Part shown: one piece after another, positions 47,451-57,942 of the stretch
Layout of the letters: each line of letters begins with the position of its first letter
Position numbering within the stretch: position 1 is the first letter of the stretch
Origin: Climacium dendroides
Taxonomy: Eukaryota; Streptophyta; Bryopsida; Hypnales; Climaciaceae
NCBI GenBank assembly: GCA_950106755.1
Contig: CATNNA010000008.1
Coordinates: forward strand, 434,001-498,000
Length of the DNA stretch: 64,000 nucleotides
Direction of reading: 5' to 3'
Notes under the pieces: generated by a model
What the model was told of the DNA's origin: nothing
Database searches by the model: none
The model's input: only the letters and a program-made list of their open reading frames with translations
Program-made: the position numbers and the translations under genes

Positions 47451-49148
47451 TATTCGTTTTGAGATGCTTGTAAAGAGCGTTTGCAATGAACACTAAAGTG
47501 CCTACATTGTATTAGAGTCTTGTAGCATGCTTTTTGAGAGAGAGATGAAGTGATAATAAAAGCATTTGGTAGGGAGATGTACAAGTGAATGTGTCTTTCC
47601 ATGTCCGTTGTCAATCCCATACTAACTACTCAAAGGCTATTCATGTGACCAGAGGCTTCTCATCCGCTATACACTAGATGTCATGCACTGCGAGATGAAT
47701 CATGCCAAGAATTTCTTAAAAACAATAAGTGGAAAAAAAGATACGGTGAAGGTGCGACAAGATCTTCAAAGGAGAGGTATACGAAAACATTTGTGGTTGA
47801 TACCAAATCCTCGTAGAGTTGGTAAAATGTTGAAACCTGCTGCTGGATATGTGCTCTCTGAGAAAGAGTACGAGCAATTTGCAGACATTATTGACTCTGT
47901 GAAGCTTCCTTCAGGATACTCCTCATCATTTGGGAAGCATATAAAGGCTAAAAAATTTGGAAGCCTCAAATCGCATGATTATCATGTGTTAATGCAGCAA
48001 TTGATGCCATTGGCATTGAGGGGTCTATTGAAACCCGGACCACGTATGGCTGTCATGCGGATTTGTAAAGTATTCAGGAGAATATGTACGAAGGTTTATA
48101 ACCCAGCAGACTTTGAGTCTCTTCAATTAGATGTGACTGAAAGTATGGCACTACTAGAGATGGAGTTCCCACCGTCATTTTTTGACATTATGACACACCT
48201 TCCATATCACCTAGTCCAAGAATTAGACTTGTGTGGGCCTGTTAGCACAAGGTGGATGTATCCAGTTGAAAGGTATATGAAAACATTGAAGAATTATGTC
48301 CGGAGTATGGCTAGACCAGAGGCTTGCATGGCAGAAGGGTACTTGAAGGAAGAATGCCTTGGCTTTGTTACAAAGTATTTGCAAGGATTTGATGTTGTCA
48401 AGAGGCGCGTCTGGGATGCAGAGGAGGAATTTGGTGATGTTGAAGAAGTTCTAGAGGGTGCGGGTCGACAGTTTGTAATGTCTACTGCACTGCGGGATGC
48501 AGCACATAATTATGTACTGAACAATGTTGCCATTTTGGAGCCACTTGTGAAGTAAGTTGCACTAGCCTGTTCATCTTTTATAATCTGATTAGTAGAACAA
48601 AGATACGCAAGTTCAATGCAATTGGTTTTAATAATCTTGTGCAACTGAAATGTAACTATCATGCGACTATAATGCAACTGAAATGCAACTACCATGCAAC
48701 TACCATGCAACAATAGTGATTGTTAGGTGTCCAGGGATGTCTTCGGTGAGCATTTGTAGTTGTATCTAATTAGGCTACAACAAATTGTAACAATGTTAGT
48801 TTTAACTTCTTTCATGCACTTGCAGTAAGTGGAAGGAGGATTGTCAAATGGATTCAAGCACTGCACCACTTGATGTGTGGATAAAAACGGCTGTTCGCAA
48901 CAGTGACATTGATGCACACAGTCCTGAAGATAGAGATAGGATATTATTATCCACAAAACCATCGCAAAAGGCACTTCGATATTCTCGTATGAAAGCTTTT
49001 GGAAACCATTTCAAGGTGGATGACGACGCATCCAACCAATTTCAAACATACGACTGCGGGGTTGCATCTGTGTTCCAAATTCCAGCTTCTGATCTTCGAG
49101 ATGTGTCAGGGCACTATGTTGGAGTACTAAAAGATATATTGAAATTAG

Positions 49149-52095
49149 TGTAGCGATTAGTCGGACCAGTATTCCTCCAATTAGCCCTTAATTCACACCA
49201 AAGGCCTTCTTAGAGTAAACCGCTCCGGAATCGTTCCCACGAGGACTTGTGGATTACAGTTTCATAGGCTATCCCGGTCTAAGCACTCATTTTTTTCTCC
49301 GTTGGCTTAGTATGGACTTTCGGTCTAGTCCGGACACTAGTGCTTGGTGGGTTCCGGAAGGATCCGGAAAACCGTTTTAGTGTCCCTTCCGGGATCCCTG
49401 GGTTTGGATGACGAGTGGCCAGATCCACCGTCCGGATGCTTACCGTGTCCGGAAACATGCTCTCTTTCACTCTCTCTGTCTCTCTCTCTCTCTAATACTA
49501 ACAACAACCTAACTCTTCATGGACTGGAAGTGTCCTCCTGTTTCGTCGCCTCACAAATCCAGAAGCTCCTCCGGATTAGGTCACACAGGGACGGTCAAGA
49601 ACTACAACGACATTCTAACTTTTAACCAAACACTGAGCCTCCTGTCGACCGGCTGGTTTCTCCTGTACTTTCTTGGGCTTGTGCCAGGGCTTAACTCAGT
49701 TCTACGTGGAATTTCGGCAATCCGGAATTCGGGCACGTCCGGCAATACCTCCGTACACGGAAGTTTGCTAGCAGCCTCTCAGATACCCCTTTTCCCCTAG
49801 GGCTATATCCTACACGCAGGCTATACCGGCATCCGAGCAGTACTACACTAACCTTACTGCCGGAACCATCCGATTGATCTCCCCCTCAAGTTAATACATC
49901 CGGATACTCTCACAACATCGACTCTTGCCATACAAGGTAAGTTCTCAGTCCCGGAAACGCAAGAACGGACTCACACTTCTCACAAACATATACCGTACAC
50001 AAGAAAGATAAGAGATTGGATACTCCGACACCCTTTAGAATTAAACTCCGCAAAAGGTACAATGCTAAAACTATGAGATAGTTGTGAATGACCAGAAAGG
50101 TCATTAAAAATCCTACTTATACTAAGACTAACGTCATCCTAAAAATCCTACAAAGCATTCCTACTGGTCCACTAGATTTCCGGAAGATTTCAAATCTTAT
50201 TTTTCCGGCTTTGACGGCCGGACTCCGGTATTATACTACACTACTGTATACTATTCTTTTGAATCTGGATCTTTAGGAGGAACATAGTCCTTCAGAAGAT
50301 CCAACTTTACTTCTTTCCGGCTACCCTCCGGAGAAAACAGATTCGGACCCCTTTGGCCCCACCTTGGGATTTCCACAATGTTGGTGTCCTTGTCTACACT
50401 TCTAGTCCCGACTACCTGAGTGTCTGAACTCCCTCTCGCATCCTTTTGAGTCTTCTTATGACGCGGAGAAGACTGTACTGTCCGTCCGATGTGAACTTTC
50501 GGAGAAGCACCCGTCAGGTCAATGGTCGGAGTCACCGGCAGCAGGTCTTCACTTCCCGGAGGTACCACTGCTCCCCAATCCACTCCTTCTGGTCTTCCGG
50601 CTGGTGGTGAAAGTTCCGGATTTACCGGGACCACCGGTGAGACCTCCGTAACCATAGGTTCCGGATCGCTGCTTTCCGGAACCACCAAAGTCTGCGCTGA
50701 CGGGGAAGATTGAGGTGCCGGATCCGACTTTGTGGACATAATGTAATCCAGCATCTCCCTCATCGCGGCCCAGGATGTATCCATTCGTCTTGCCTGCTCT
50801 AGTAAGCATTTGACGATAGGAACCCGGCTTGAGTTGGCGGCTGCATCGAGGTTAGTTTCAAACAGCCGGGCCTTGTTGATGTAGTCTGTCGGGACCTCTA
50901 GAGAGCTTCGGAGCTGAACTATGCTTTCGCATAAGGCCGCTATCTGCCGGCGATGAGCTTCTTCTATGAGCTAGGCTGTCTCCGTAGCGGTGCGGATGGT
51001 GCTCTCTAAATCCACACAGCGGGATTCCGAGTTCCGGACTTGGTCTCGCAACGTCCGGTTTTCTACGCGCAACGCCCCCAGCTCTGTTACCAAATTCTTT
51101 TGTTCTGCTATGAGGAGGTTGTTTTGTTGCTCTGCTGCCACCAATGCATCTGTCCTCCGGAAAATGGCATTCCGGTCAGTTAGCGCCATCTTCCGGCACA
51201 CTCGTTTGAGGGCTCCATCATAGTTCTCGCAGATCTGGAAGAGATCGTCTACCCGCCACACCAGATGTTGAGCCATCTCCTGGATGTCTTCTAGAGGCGA
51301 CCCTCCCAATCGCATGGTTGTCCGATCCCCCTCCTCCACCTCTATCATCCAGGTCCGGGAGGGTCCGGCCTCAGCCTGAGTGGCGACGATGTGCGGTCGT
51401 ATCGGTCCAACCAATTGTAAGGATGGTTGGACTCCCTTCGGAACAGGTCCGGTTTCCGTCTTTACCTCCTGAACCTCTTCTTGTGGTTTCGGTGTAGGAG
51501 GCTCCTCTAACGGACTTACTGGCGGCGTCCTATTCCGCCGTTTCCTCTTCTTTAGCGGAGAGACAGGCTCTTCTTCCTTAGTATCCTCATCGTCCGGTCC
51601 GTCTCGAGGCGAGGGCTCCTCTCCTCCATACTGCTGTAGTTGGACTAGGTCCTGGTACGCACTCTCCTCATTCGCCTTGAGCAGAGAGTGGTGGGCGTAC
51701 AAATGAGACAAATATGCCGGAAGAGGACTTTGGCTCTTCTTTCCGGACCGGAGGGCACATACTAAGTCTCCAACTAGCTCGTGGATGATGGCTGTCCAGT
51801 CCATCATCATCTTTCCCTGGAGGCTCCCCAAGATGGTGGAGGCTACCTTTGCTACTACTCGCCGCGGCTTGGTGGGATGGAGGATAGGGTTGAGAAACGC
51901 TACCACATCCCGATACTCCGGATTCACCAGGTCGGAAACCTGGTTACCTTCCTTCGGATTGGCGGGCGCCCGGAACTCTCCCTCCATCACCTCCTGATTC
52001 TTCTCCATGACCTTGTCCGGCGCCTCCCAAAACTTGTAGACGGCCCGCCAAGTGTTCACCGTCCACTGGTCTGGTTTCGCCCGAATGGTGGTATA
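49149..52095 (-). mobile_element. E8: truncated element, third family (C)
   Basis: Its 3' end (minus strand) is CTAATCGCTACA at 49149, next to attag (49144-49148), which would be its target site inside the last tnp2 exon. A GTTGTAGTTCTTGACC version of module I is present near 49600 (minus). The ORF at 50251-52098 lacks its first ~60 codons, and the sequence beyond about 52095 is unrelated, so the 5' end is deleted or replaced. No matching right target duplication exists. The protein is clearly related to, but well diverged from, families A and B. Confidence 0.75.
49461..49492. repeat. CT microsatellite within E8
   Basis: A run of CT dinucleotides with one GT break sits in the 3' region of E8. 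Confidence 0.85.
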
Positions 52096-52098
52096 ACA
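50251..52098 (-). pseudogene. Gag-like ORF of E8, 5'-truncated with one stop
   Basis: A single frame of about 616 codons is broken only by TAG at 50971-50973 (after RTATETA), probably from CAG. It begins inside the family domain at YTTIRAKPDQWTVNTWRAVY, so about 60 N-terminal residues are missing. It continues with NPILHPTKPRRVVAKVASTI, MDWTAIIHELVGDLV (the Trp is kept) and YLSHLYAHHSLL. A KKRKRRNRTPP basic signal, a long coiled coil (around AEQQNNLLIAEQKNL) and a Pro/Ser-rich C-terminal half ending KDYVPPKDPDSKE follow. Unlike family A it ends acidic, not basic. Product role is as inferred for E3. Confidence 0.75.
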
Positions 52099-52120
52099 CA
52101 ATATTCAATATTTTGAGAGG

Positions 52121-52162
52121 TTTAGGGCCTCTCATAATAATATTTTCCATTTAGGCCCTAAA
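52121..52162. other. Perfect 10-bp inverted repeat beside the E8 truncation
   Basis: TTTAGGGCCT (52121-52130) and AGGCCCTAAA (52153-52162) form a perfect stem with a 22-base AT-rich loop, about 25 bases beyond the point where E8 homology stops. It may be the end of another insertion or a hairpin involved in the rearrangement. Confidence 0.6.
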
Positions 52163-52329
52163 AAGTGAATTGTAATGTTAAGTAGTTTAGGTGGGCAAAT
52201 ACTAACTTTGCTAGTTGTAATACACAATTTCCATTAAAATGAGAGTCTTTTTAGTGATGGACTGTTCAAATACATGAAGTTTGCTTTAGGGTATATGTTT
52301 TGATTTATATAAGTGAAGAGAATGACATC

Positions 52330-52460
52330 TTTTGAACACCAAGTCATAAGCTCCGTGGTTGGTTGTAAGGGGTTGTTCATCTCATTGAAGCAGTCCGGGT
52401 TCGATTCCCATTGGGTTTGTATGAGCGCATGAGAGAAAAAACATGACTTGGTGCTACTAA
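52330..52460 (+). repeat. SINE-like sequence with pol III box B
   Basis: GGTTCGATTCC (52398-52408) is a perfect box B. TAAGCTCCGTGGTTGG (52347-52362) resembles box A at the normal distance of about 40 bases. A proper tRNA cloverleaf is not formed (acceptor and T stems fail), so a tRNA-derived SINE remnant is more likely than a tRNA gene. The borders are approximate. Confidence 0.45.
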
Positions 52461-52499
52461 GTGAGCTTTGCCGGCAGGAAAGTTGTAACAACCAACCGA

Positions 52500-52951
52500 C
52501 CCCCTACCCAGAATGTGACAAGTGCTTTACATGTTAACCAAATAAATAGTGGATATATCCACTACATTTTTTTCTCCAATAGCAATGTAATTTCAAATAA
52601 AATATATTTAGTGATACACAAATAAGAAAATGAATTAAAAAATAGAGAAATTAGAGCTCAAGAATAAAAAATATATATATATTAAAGACTATATTTAAAT
52701 TCCATTGTTTTGTAAACACAAAACATACACTTGAAAACAATCATGCAATATTAAACACTAAAATAGAATCAATCAACGGAAACCTATATCCTCTAAAAAA
52801 AACTGAAACGACTATCATCTATTATAATATTAAGGGTCCAACACTTATGCAATGAAAAACAACTCCATATAAGATGTAGAAATAAAACAATATCCTCCAT
52901 ATGAATGTCATAGTTAAAATGCATCCAATGTATGTACATGATTTCTCCATA
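52500..52951. other. AT-rich spacer, no feature seen
   Basis: A low-complexity AT-rich stretch with a short AT run near 52674. It is downstream of the DUF7869-like gene and may hold its 3' UTR. Confidence 0.5.
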
Positions 52952-55849
52952 TCATGTATATGAAGCCAAACTCTGGTTGATGATTTCGATTTGAACTGTA
53001 GGGATCTTGATTCTGCATTGGCGAGTTCCTCTTCTGTTTTGAGACTTCCATGCTGTAATTAAAGCGTTTGTTGTCTCCCATGCAGGTTCTTCGGTTTCAT
53101 CAACCCTCCAAAGCAAACCTCTATCACTATCCCATCCTTCATAGAAGTCTTGAACTTCTTGATTGCGTGATGTTGGCCGAAAGTATTGAATGTGCACACA
53201 GTTTGGTTTCTCAGGGTTAGAGTTTGGATCAGACAATGCTCTGGCAATCCAAACTGGTCTGCTGTCACTGTTTGCAGGGCGAACTGCAACAAAATACCCT
53301 TCGTATACATCTCGAGCCACCCTAAAGGATGGTTGTGGACGATCCCTCAAGGGCCCAACATAAGGCTCATCCTCTCCATACTCTTCGAGATCTTCACCAT
53401 CTTCGTCTAAATGATCAGCTTCTGTCACTTGAATATGAGTAGTTGGCCAGAAACCGTCTTTTAGAGCACTAGAAGTAGGAAGTGGCTCTTGAAGAGTTGC
53501 CTTTACAGCACGCCAATAGCGCACCACATTCTCATAGCGCCTACGATGTTCTCCACTCACGTCTGCTCTACACAAGTCGTCCCAATAGTTTATGAATCCT
53601 GATAAACCTTTGACAATGTCATTGACACCTTTCATTGGGTTGAGTGGTACTGGCAAAGGCACACCACGTGGCCACAAACTCCGTCCTTCATCGTCTTCTT
53701 TCCACAACTTAAAGGCTTGACCGTGCCTGCCTAACCAGTTTTCATCCGTGCACTTCAACTTCAACTTGTACTTCATGACTGGGCATCCAACAAAGTCTAG
53801 GTAGAACTTCACTTGTTGCGGTCTTGTGTGTCCCACAAGGATTTCATCACCATCCATCCATTTTCCTGCAATGAAACGCTTGAAATCAGGCACCTCCTCT
53901 ATGAGGTGAGGGATAGTAGGAATAGACTCAACATCCATGAATGACTTCATGAGCGCCGGGATTGTTGGGAAGTTCTCCTTCTTCAACAGCATGCTCCATC
54001 TTCCAAACAATGCGTCAATGTCGTCGTGTGTGTGACCAACAATCATGAAGTTGACATACACTTCTCTGAAGATCTTGTTAGCAACAAGTAGATACCAGAA
54101 ACAGAAAACATATCTATTCTTGTTGTCGCTGGTGGCATTGTCCATTTGCACATTCAAAATAGGAGGCAAAGGCACTGTTGGAACTGCATTCATTAGAGGT
54201 GGTGGCAGTGACGCGTCGCACATTTCTTTACCCTGCAGCACTGCCCTGAACAAATTTGAAGACCCTGACCCAGAAAATAATTGCCAAGAAGAAGACTTCG
54301 ATGGCAATTCCAGATCCTGCAACAACTTTGTCATAGAACCAATTGTATAGTTTGAATCGTGTTTAAAGAGATCCAAACCATAATGTGCGTAACGCACATC
54401 TCCATGACCATGAACAATCATGCCAATGACAGACACAGGCAATTTCACAAGGCCATCAAGCTCCTTACTCCTGTGGGAAAAGACTGGAGAAGCAGTCTTT
54501 GCATGATCCATCTTGTCGTGCATAACTGTGAGGCATTCGTGTGGAAAAGCTACTGAACGGTGACGGTTTGCATAATACAACTCCCGATGAGCTCGAGCAA
54601 TCTCATTGTGCCTATCCAACTTCCGAGAATACTTCAATTCATTGTGAGACCCACTTATAGCACCCTTCTTGAGGTCTTGCAATTTGTCACACGTGCCACA
54701 TCGCGCAAAATTATCTCCAGGCTTCTTCACCTCATACTTAGGGAACTTACAGCACCTAATCTTATTCAAGTTCGAAGCTGACACCTCACTCAGTCCAAAA
54801 ACAGCATTGACATCATTGAGTTCTTTCATCTTATCCTTCCACTGGAAGGTGGAAGGTAGGATCTTGGCCACAACTTTCTCTCTTGACTTCAGGGTCTTCG
54901 TACGATGAGGCATGTGATCTGCCTCTTTCTCCAGAATGCACTTCAATGTTGCTATAGCTTGTTGAGTGTGTTTCCTCGGTTTCACCGTTCCCTTATTGCC
55001 ATGGTCCTTTGCCTCTCAACCACGCCTCATGTACGATTGGTAGCGATAGAATGTGGCCTCAGGGACCCCAGCTATATGCATCCACGCTCGCATACATACC
55101 GGTGTATTGTCAATTGACACCATTCGTCTACCACGCTCGTCAACATGCACCTGCCTATGCACATCCATTTTCATGTAGGTCCTGTGTTTGAACGTGGAGT
55201 TGCGATACATGCGTTCACGAAAGGCTCGAATCTTATCCTTAGGAAATGGCTGAACACAGTTGCGACTACAACATATTTTAGTAGACACTGCATGGATGGA
55301 ATCTTAAGTAAGCAACTCCTTCGATTTCAAATTTGTTTCACGGGGCGCATTTCGGACCATACTTGTATATGGTCTCGAAGACGTCGAAGAGGGCGGATTT
55401 AAGAGAACCTGTTGGAGACAATTGAATTTGTCCCTAGCCTCATGGTCTCTAAGGCTAGCTCCACGACAGTGGACAAGATGAATAGGCCAAGCCAACAATG
55501 AGCACACTTGTTCCTCTGGTAGGTCTTCTTCGCTATGTGTTTTGGAGATGTGGATCGCCACGTGGGTGTCACCAAGAGGGCCATTGGCACCCAAAACGAG
55601 GTCAGAGTTCACACTATGACAGACACCTTCACCCACAAGCACTCCAGCCTCATTGTACAAGGTGACAACTCGAGTATTCCAAAGCCGACGCGGTAGACCT
55701 TCGCATTCCGGGACCCCAACATTCATTGCTTCGACATTCTGAAATTCGTCTTCTGAAGATGCCATGAAATCCTCTTCATCATGTCTGAATTCACTGGATT
55801 CAGAACCCGATGACATGTCCATGTCATTAGGGTCATCTATAGTATCCAT
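52952..55849 (-). pseudogene. DUF7869-like transposase gene, two in-frame stops
   Basis: One continuous frame of 966 codons runs from the ATG at 55849 (MDTIDDPNDMDMSS) to the stop at 52952. It is broken by TAA at 55304-55306 and TGA at 55016-55018 (probable CGA to TGA). Residues ~45-150 (RRLWNTRVVTLYNEAG, then SLLAWPIHLVHCRG) resemble the N-domain of other plant transposon proteins. A Cys-containing block with VCMRAWMHIAGVPEATFYRY follows. The catalytic-type core shows HDKMDHAKT (about 444-452), VQMDNATSDNKN (about 569-578) and VGHTHDDIDALF (about 604-615), an RNase-H-like Asp triad as expected for a DDE transposase. CGTC (about 384) may bind zinc. A start just after a splice acceptor-like TTTTTACAAG is possible. 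I infer a DNA transposon; its ends were not found. Confidence 0.7.
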
Positions 55850-55920
55850 GGATACTTGTAAAAATGCAATGTGAAATAGGGTAAGTGAATTGCAGCATAG
55901 ATCATGCAATTTCATTCATG

Positions 55921-56730
55921 TTCAGGTCGACCCGACCTAAATGACCAAATGTTATAGCTACATCTATGACACCAATGAACTTATTCTGTGAAGCCTAGGT
56001 TTCAACTGCAATTGACATCATTCATTAAAATTTCTTATAAATTCAAATATATGTAAACTCTGTTTTCAGGTCGAATCGACCTGAAGTGTCTGAACCCTGG
56101 CCTTGTATAATTTTTGTTAGCGGAAAATATAAATGTAAGAAGACTGAGTACAATCCTGAACTTCAGGTCGGATCGACCTGAAGTGTCCTTTGTATTCTGA
56201 GATAATGAACTCATCTTCATTTGTTCAATTGTACAGGGAATTCCCAATTTTATTCCTTTATAAATCTCGAACTTCTCGAACTGAAGTCTGAGATAAGAGT
56301 ACCCACACTTCAGGTCGAACCGACCTGAAATGAGGACTTGTAGTGAGCCGAATCATATCTGCACACTATTATCATTACGTACAGAATTCTTGGTGATTGA
56401 ATCTGTGAATATCGAGAATTTCAGCAGGACATCTACGAGATTTTCACTTGAATGAAATTACAATTATAGATACGGTTTAGGTCAACTCGATCTGAATTGC
56501 CATGTATACCATTTCATAAATGATATTCAATGACAGAACAATTCAATCTACCTAGGATACGTTTTACATTACTTCAATTACTATCATATGTGTCAGTTCA
56601 GGTCGACTCGACCTGAATTGCATGAACGAATGACTAATGTAGACAATCTCACATTCAGGTCGACTCGACCTGAAGTGCATTAAAATTTACTCATGTACCG
56701 TTGTTCGTATTCAGGTCGACTCGACCTAAA
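55921..56730. repeat. Eight interspersed copies of an AGGTCGA-N-TCGACCT palindrome
   Basis: Near-perfect 21-bp palindromes (core AGGTCGANTCGACCT, flanks TTC..GAA) occur at 55921, 56065, 56162, 56309, 56476, 56597, 56654 and 56710. Spacing ranges from 54 to 167 bases and the sequences between are unrelated. Variation is mostly at the central base and at CpG sites, and the arms stay complementary in most copies. They lie directly upstream of the DUF7869-like gene. Binding sites for a dimeric protein, for example a transposase, would fit; this is inference. Confidence 0.85.
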
Positions 56731-57669
56731 CAGTTCCGGATTTCTCGGACATTGTGTTTCCAGTCTCGTAGTAACCGTGATCTCGTGTTCCGGGTTTCCC
56801 GACGAGATAATCGGGCACTGCACTCTCAGAATTCGGCAACTCAGATGTCGAGAACTGAACATTGAATGAAGACCTTGTCACTAAAAATTGAGGAAGCCCA
56901 GAACTCATACTCGTGCAACTCGATTTTTAGTAATAAACGTTGGGAACACACGCACTCTGCCAACTTCAGCAACTAGGAACTCCACAATAGATGGCAGCGC
57001 TGAAAGAAACATTATACACACTCAGAAAACTACTATGTGCTTACAAAGTAACTATGTCCAATCCATTGAATGAAAATGTTTGAAAATGCTAAAGGCTTCT
57101 AACCTAAGGACATACAGAAGGCAACAAGCGCGTTCACCGAGATCCTCGAAGCGCAATACTCCGACACTCTAGATAGTACAAGTACAAAAGTTGATAGAGG
57201 CCAGTAATGACATGAGAGAAGTGAAATCTCGCATGAACGTCCATGTATTCGCGACGGAGAAGGAGAGTACCCTAATGCGCGCGGACACAACGACATTCAA
57301 AACAATTTTGGCGGCAATGTGTAAGCGCGAATGCGAAGGCGGGAGCTGTAGGACGGAATTTGAAAATCCTGAACTCCTTCCGCAAATTCCTTTGATTTTT
57401 TATTCCCGCCTACACTGTTCATGACAGAAATAGACACTGACAGCTATTAAGTACCTATGAGGTTGCTTTCTTGCACCGTTAAGCACTAATTTCTAGATTC
57501 TATTTGTAACAGAATCTAGGCAAGAAGTCTTCATTGTCTTTTTTTCTTTTGCAATTTCTAGAAGTCAATTTGATTTTGCTGAAGTTAGGGTCTGTTTGTA
57601 AATTTAGACAAACACAACCTTTTGCACCACCCAAGTGTTTGCATGTGATTTTATCAATAAGGGTTTTAC
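56731..57669. other. Non-coding stretch, no gene recognised
   Basis: There are short open frames only; the longest (57191-57424, +) has no recognisable domain. Composition is less AT-rich than the satellite that follows. Confidence 0.4.
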
Positions 57670-57790
57670 GGTTTAGGGTTTAGGGTCTTTAGGGTTTAGG
57701 GTTTAGGGTTTAGGGTTTTCAGGGTTTAGGATCTTTAGGGTTTAGGGTCTCTACGGTTTAGAGTCTCTAGGGTTTAGGGTCTCGGGTTCA
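57670..57790 (+). repeat. Interstitial telomere-type repeat (TTTAGGG)
   Basis: About fifteen TTTAGGG units, several degenerate or separated by TCT-type inserts (GGGTCTTTAGGG). This is the plant telomere unit at an internal site, in the same orientation as the tract at 63670. Confidence 0.85.
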
Positions 57791-57942
57791 GGTATTTTTG
57801 TAGATTAATAAATCATTTCAAATCATGTTTTTGAAATATTGAACAAATATTTAATTTAGAAGTGAATTCAAGGTTTTAGTACATACTAAGGAATTATACT
57901 GCATGCACTTTCAAATTCTTTTTATAATGTTTGCAATATTAA

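Larger units (their letters stand above)
41791..49148 (+). pseudogene. CACTA tnp2 transposase gene, split by E7 and cut by E8
   Basis: The segments are 41791-43291, then (after E7) 46867-47168, 47653-48551 and 48826-49148. The N-terminus has the Transpos_assoc pattern CPCCKC with VRKHLIQNG. The Tnp2 core follows: LAADGVNPFKQTRSSWSTWP, YNLPPWLCTK, LLIPGKQSVTAEVFDVYLEP, WTIHDYPGYG, GCPLC. After E7 come YQGTRRLLPTNHPYRSE, then RYTLDVMHCEMNHAKNFLKT, LKSHDYHVLMQQLMPLALRG, FPPSFFDIMTHLPYHL and GPVSTRWMYPVERYMKTLK (DUF4218), and last a DUF4216-like end. Removing E7 restores the CP-C-G frame. An 8-T run near 43051 causes a frameshift. Tnp2 is the catalytic transposase of CACTA elements. The E7 and E8 insertions and the frameshift make it non-functional. 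Confidence 0.85.

Noticed and set aside
52380..52420. Functional tRNA gene
   Set aside because: Box B is present but the T stem and acceptor stem do not pair and no anticodon arm is credible.
52952..54985. Stand-alone 677-codon gene starting at 54985
   Set aside because: The same frame continues upstream through two single stops to 55849, and the upstream part carries conserved protein sequence, so the Met at 54985 is not the true start.
56330..56350. CACTA terminus (cttgtagtg at about 56337)
   Set aside because: The inner sequence lacks the A-rich continuation typical of the terminus, and the palindrome series continues across it.
55921..56730. CRISPR-like array (short repeats with unique spacers)
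   Set aside because: The repeats are palindromes with irregular 54-167 base spacing in a plant context; there are no cas genes and the unit variation is not array-like.
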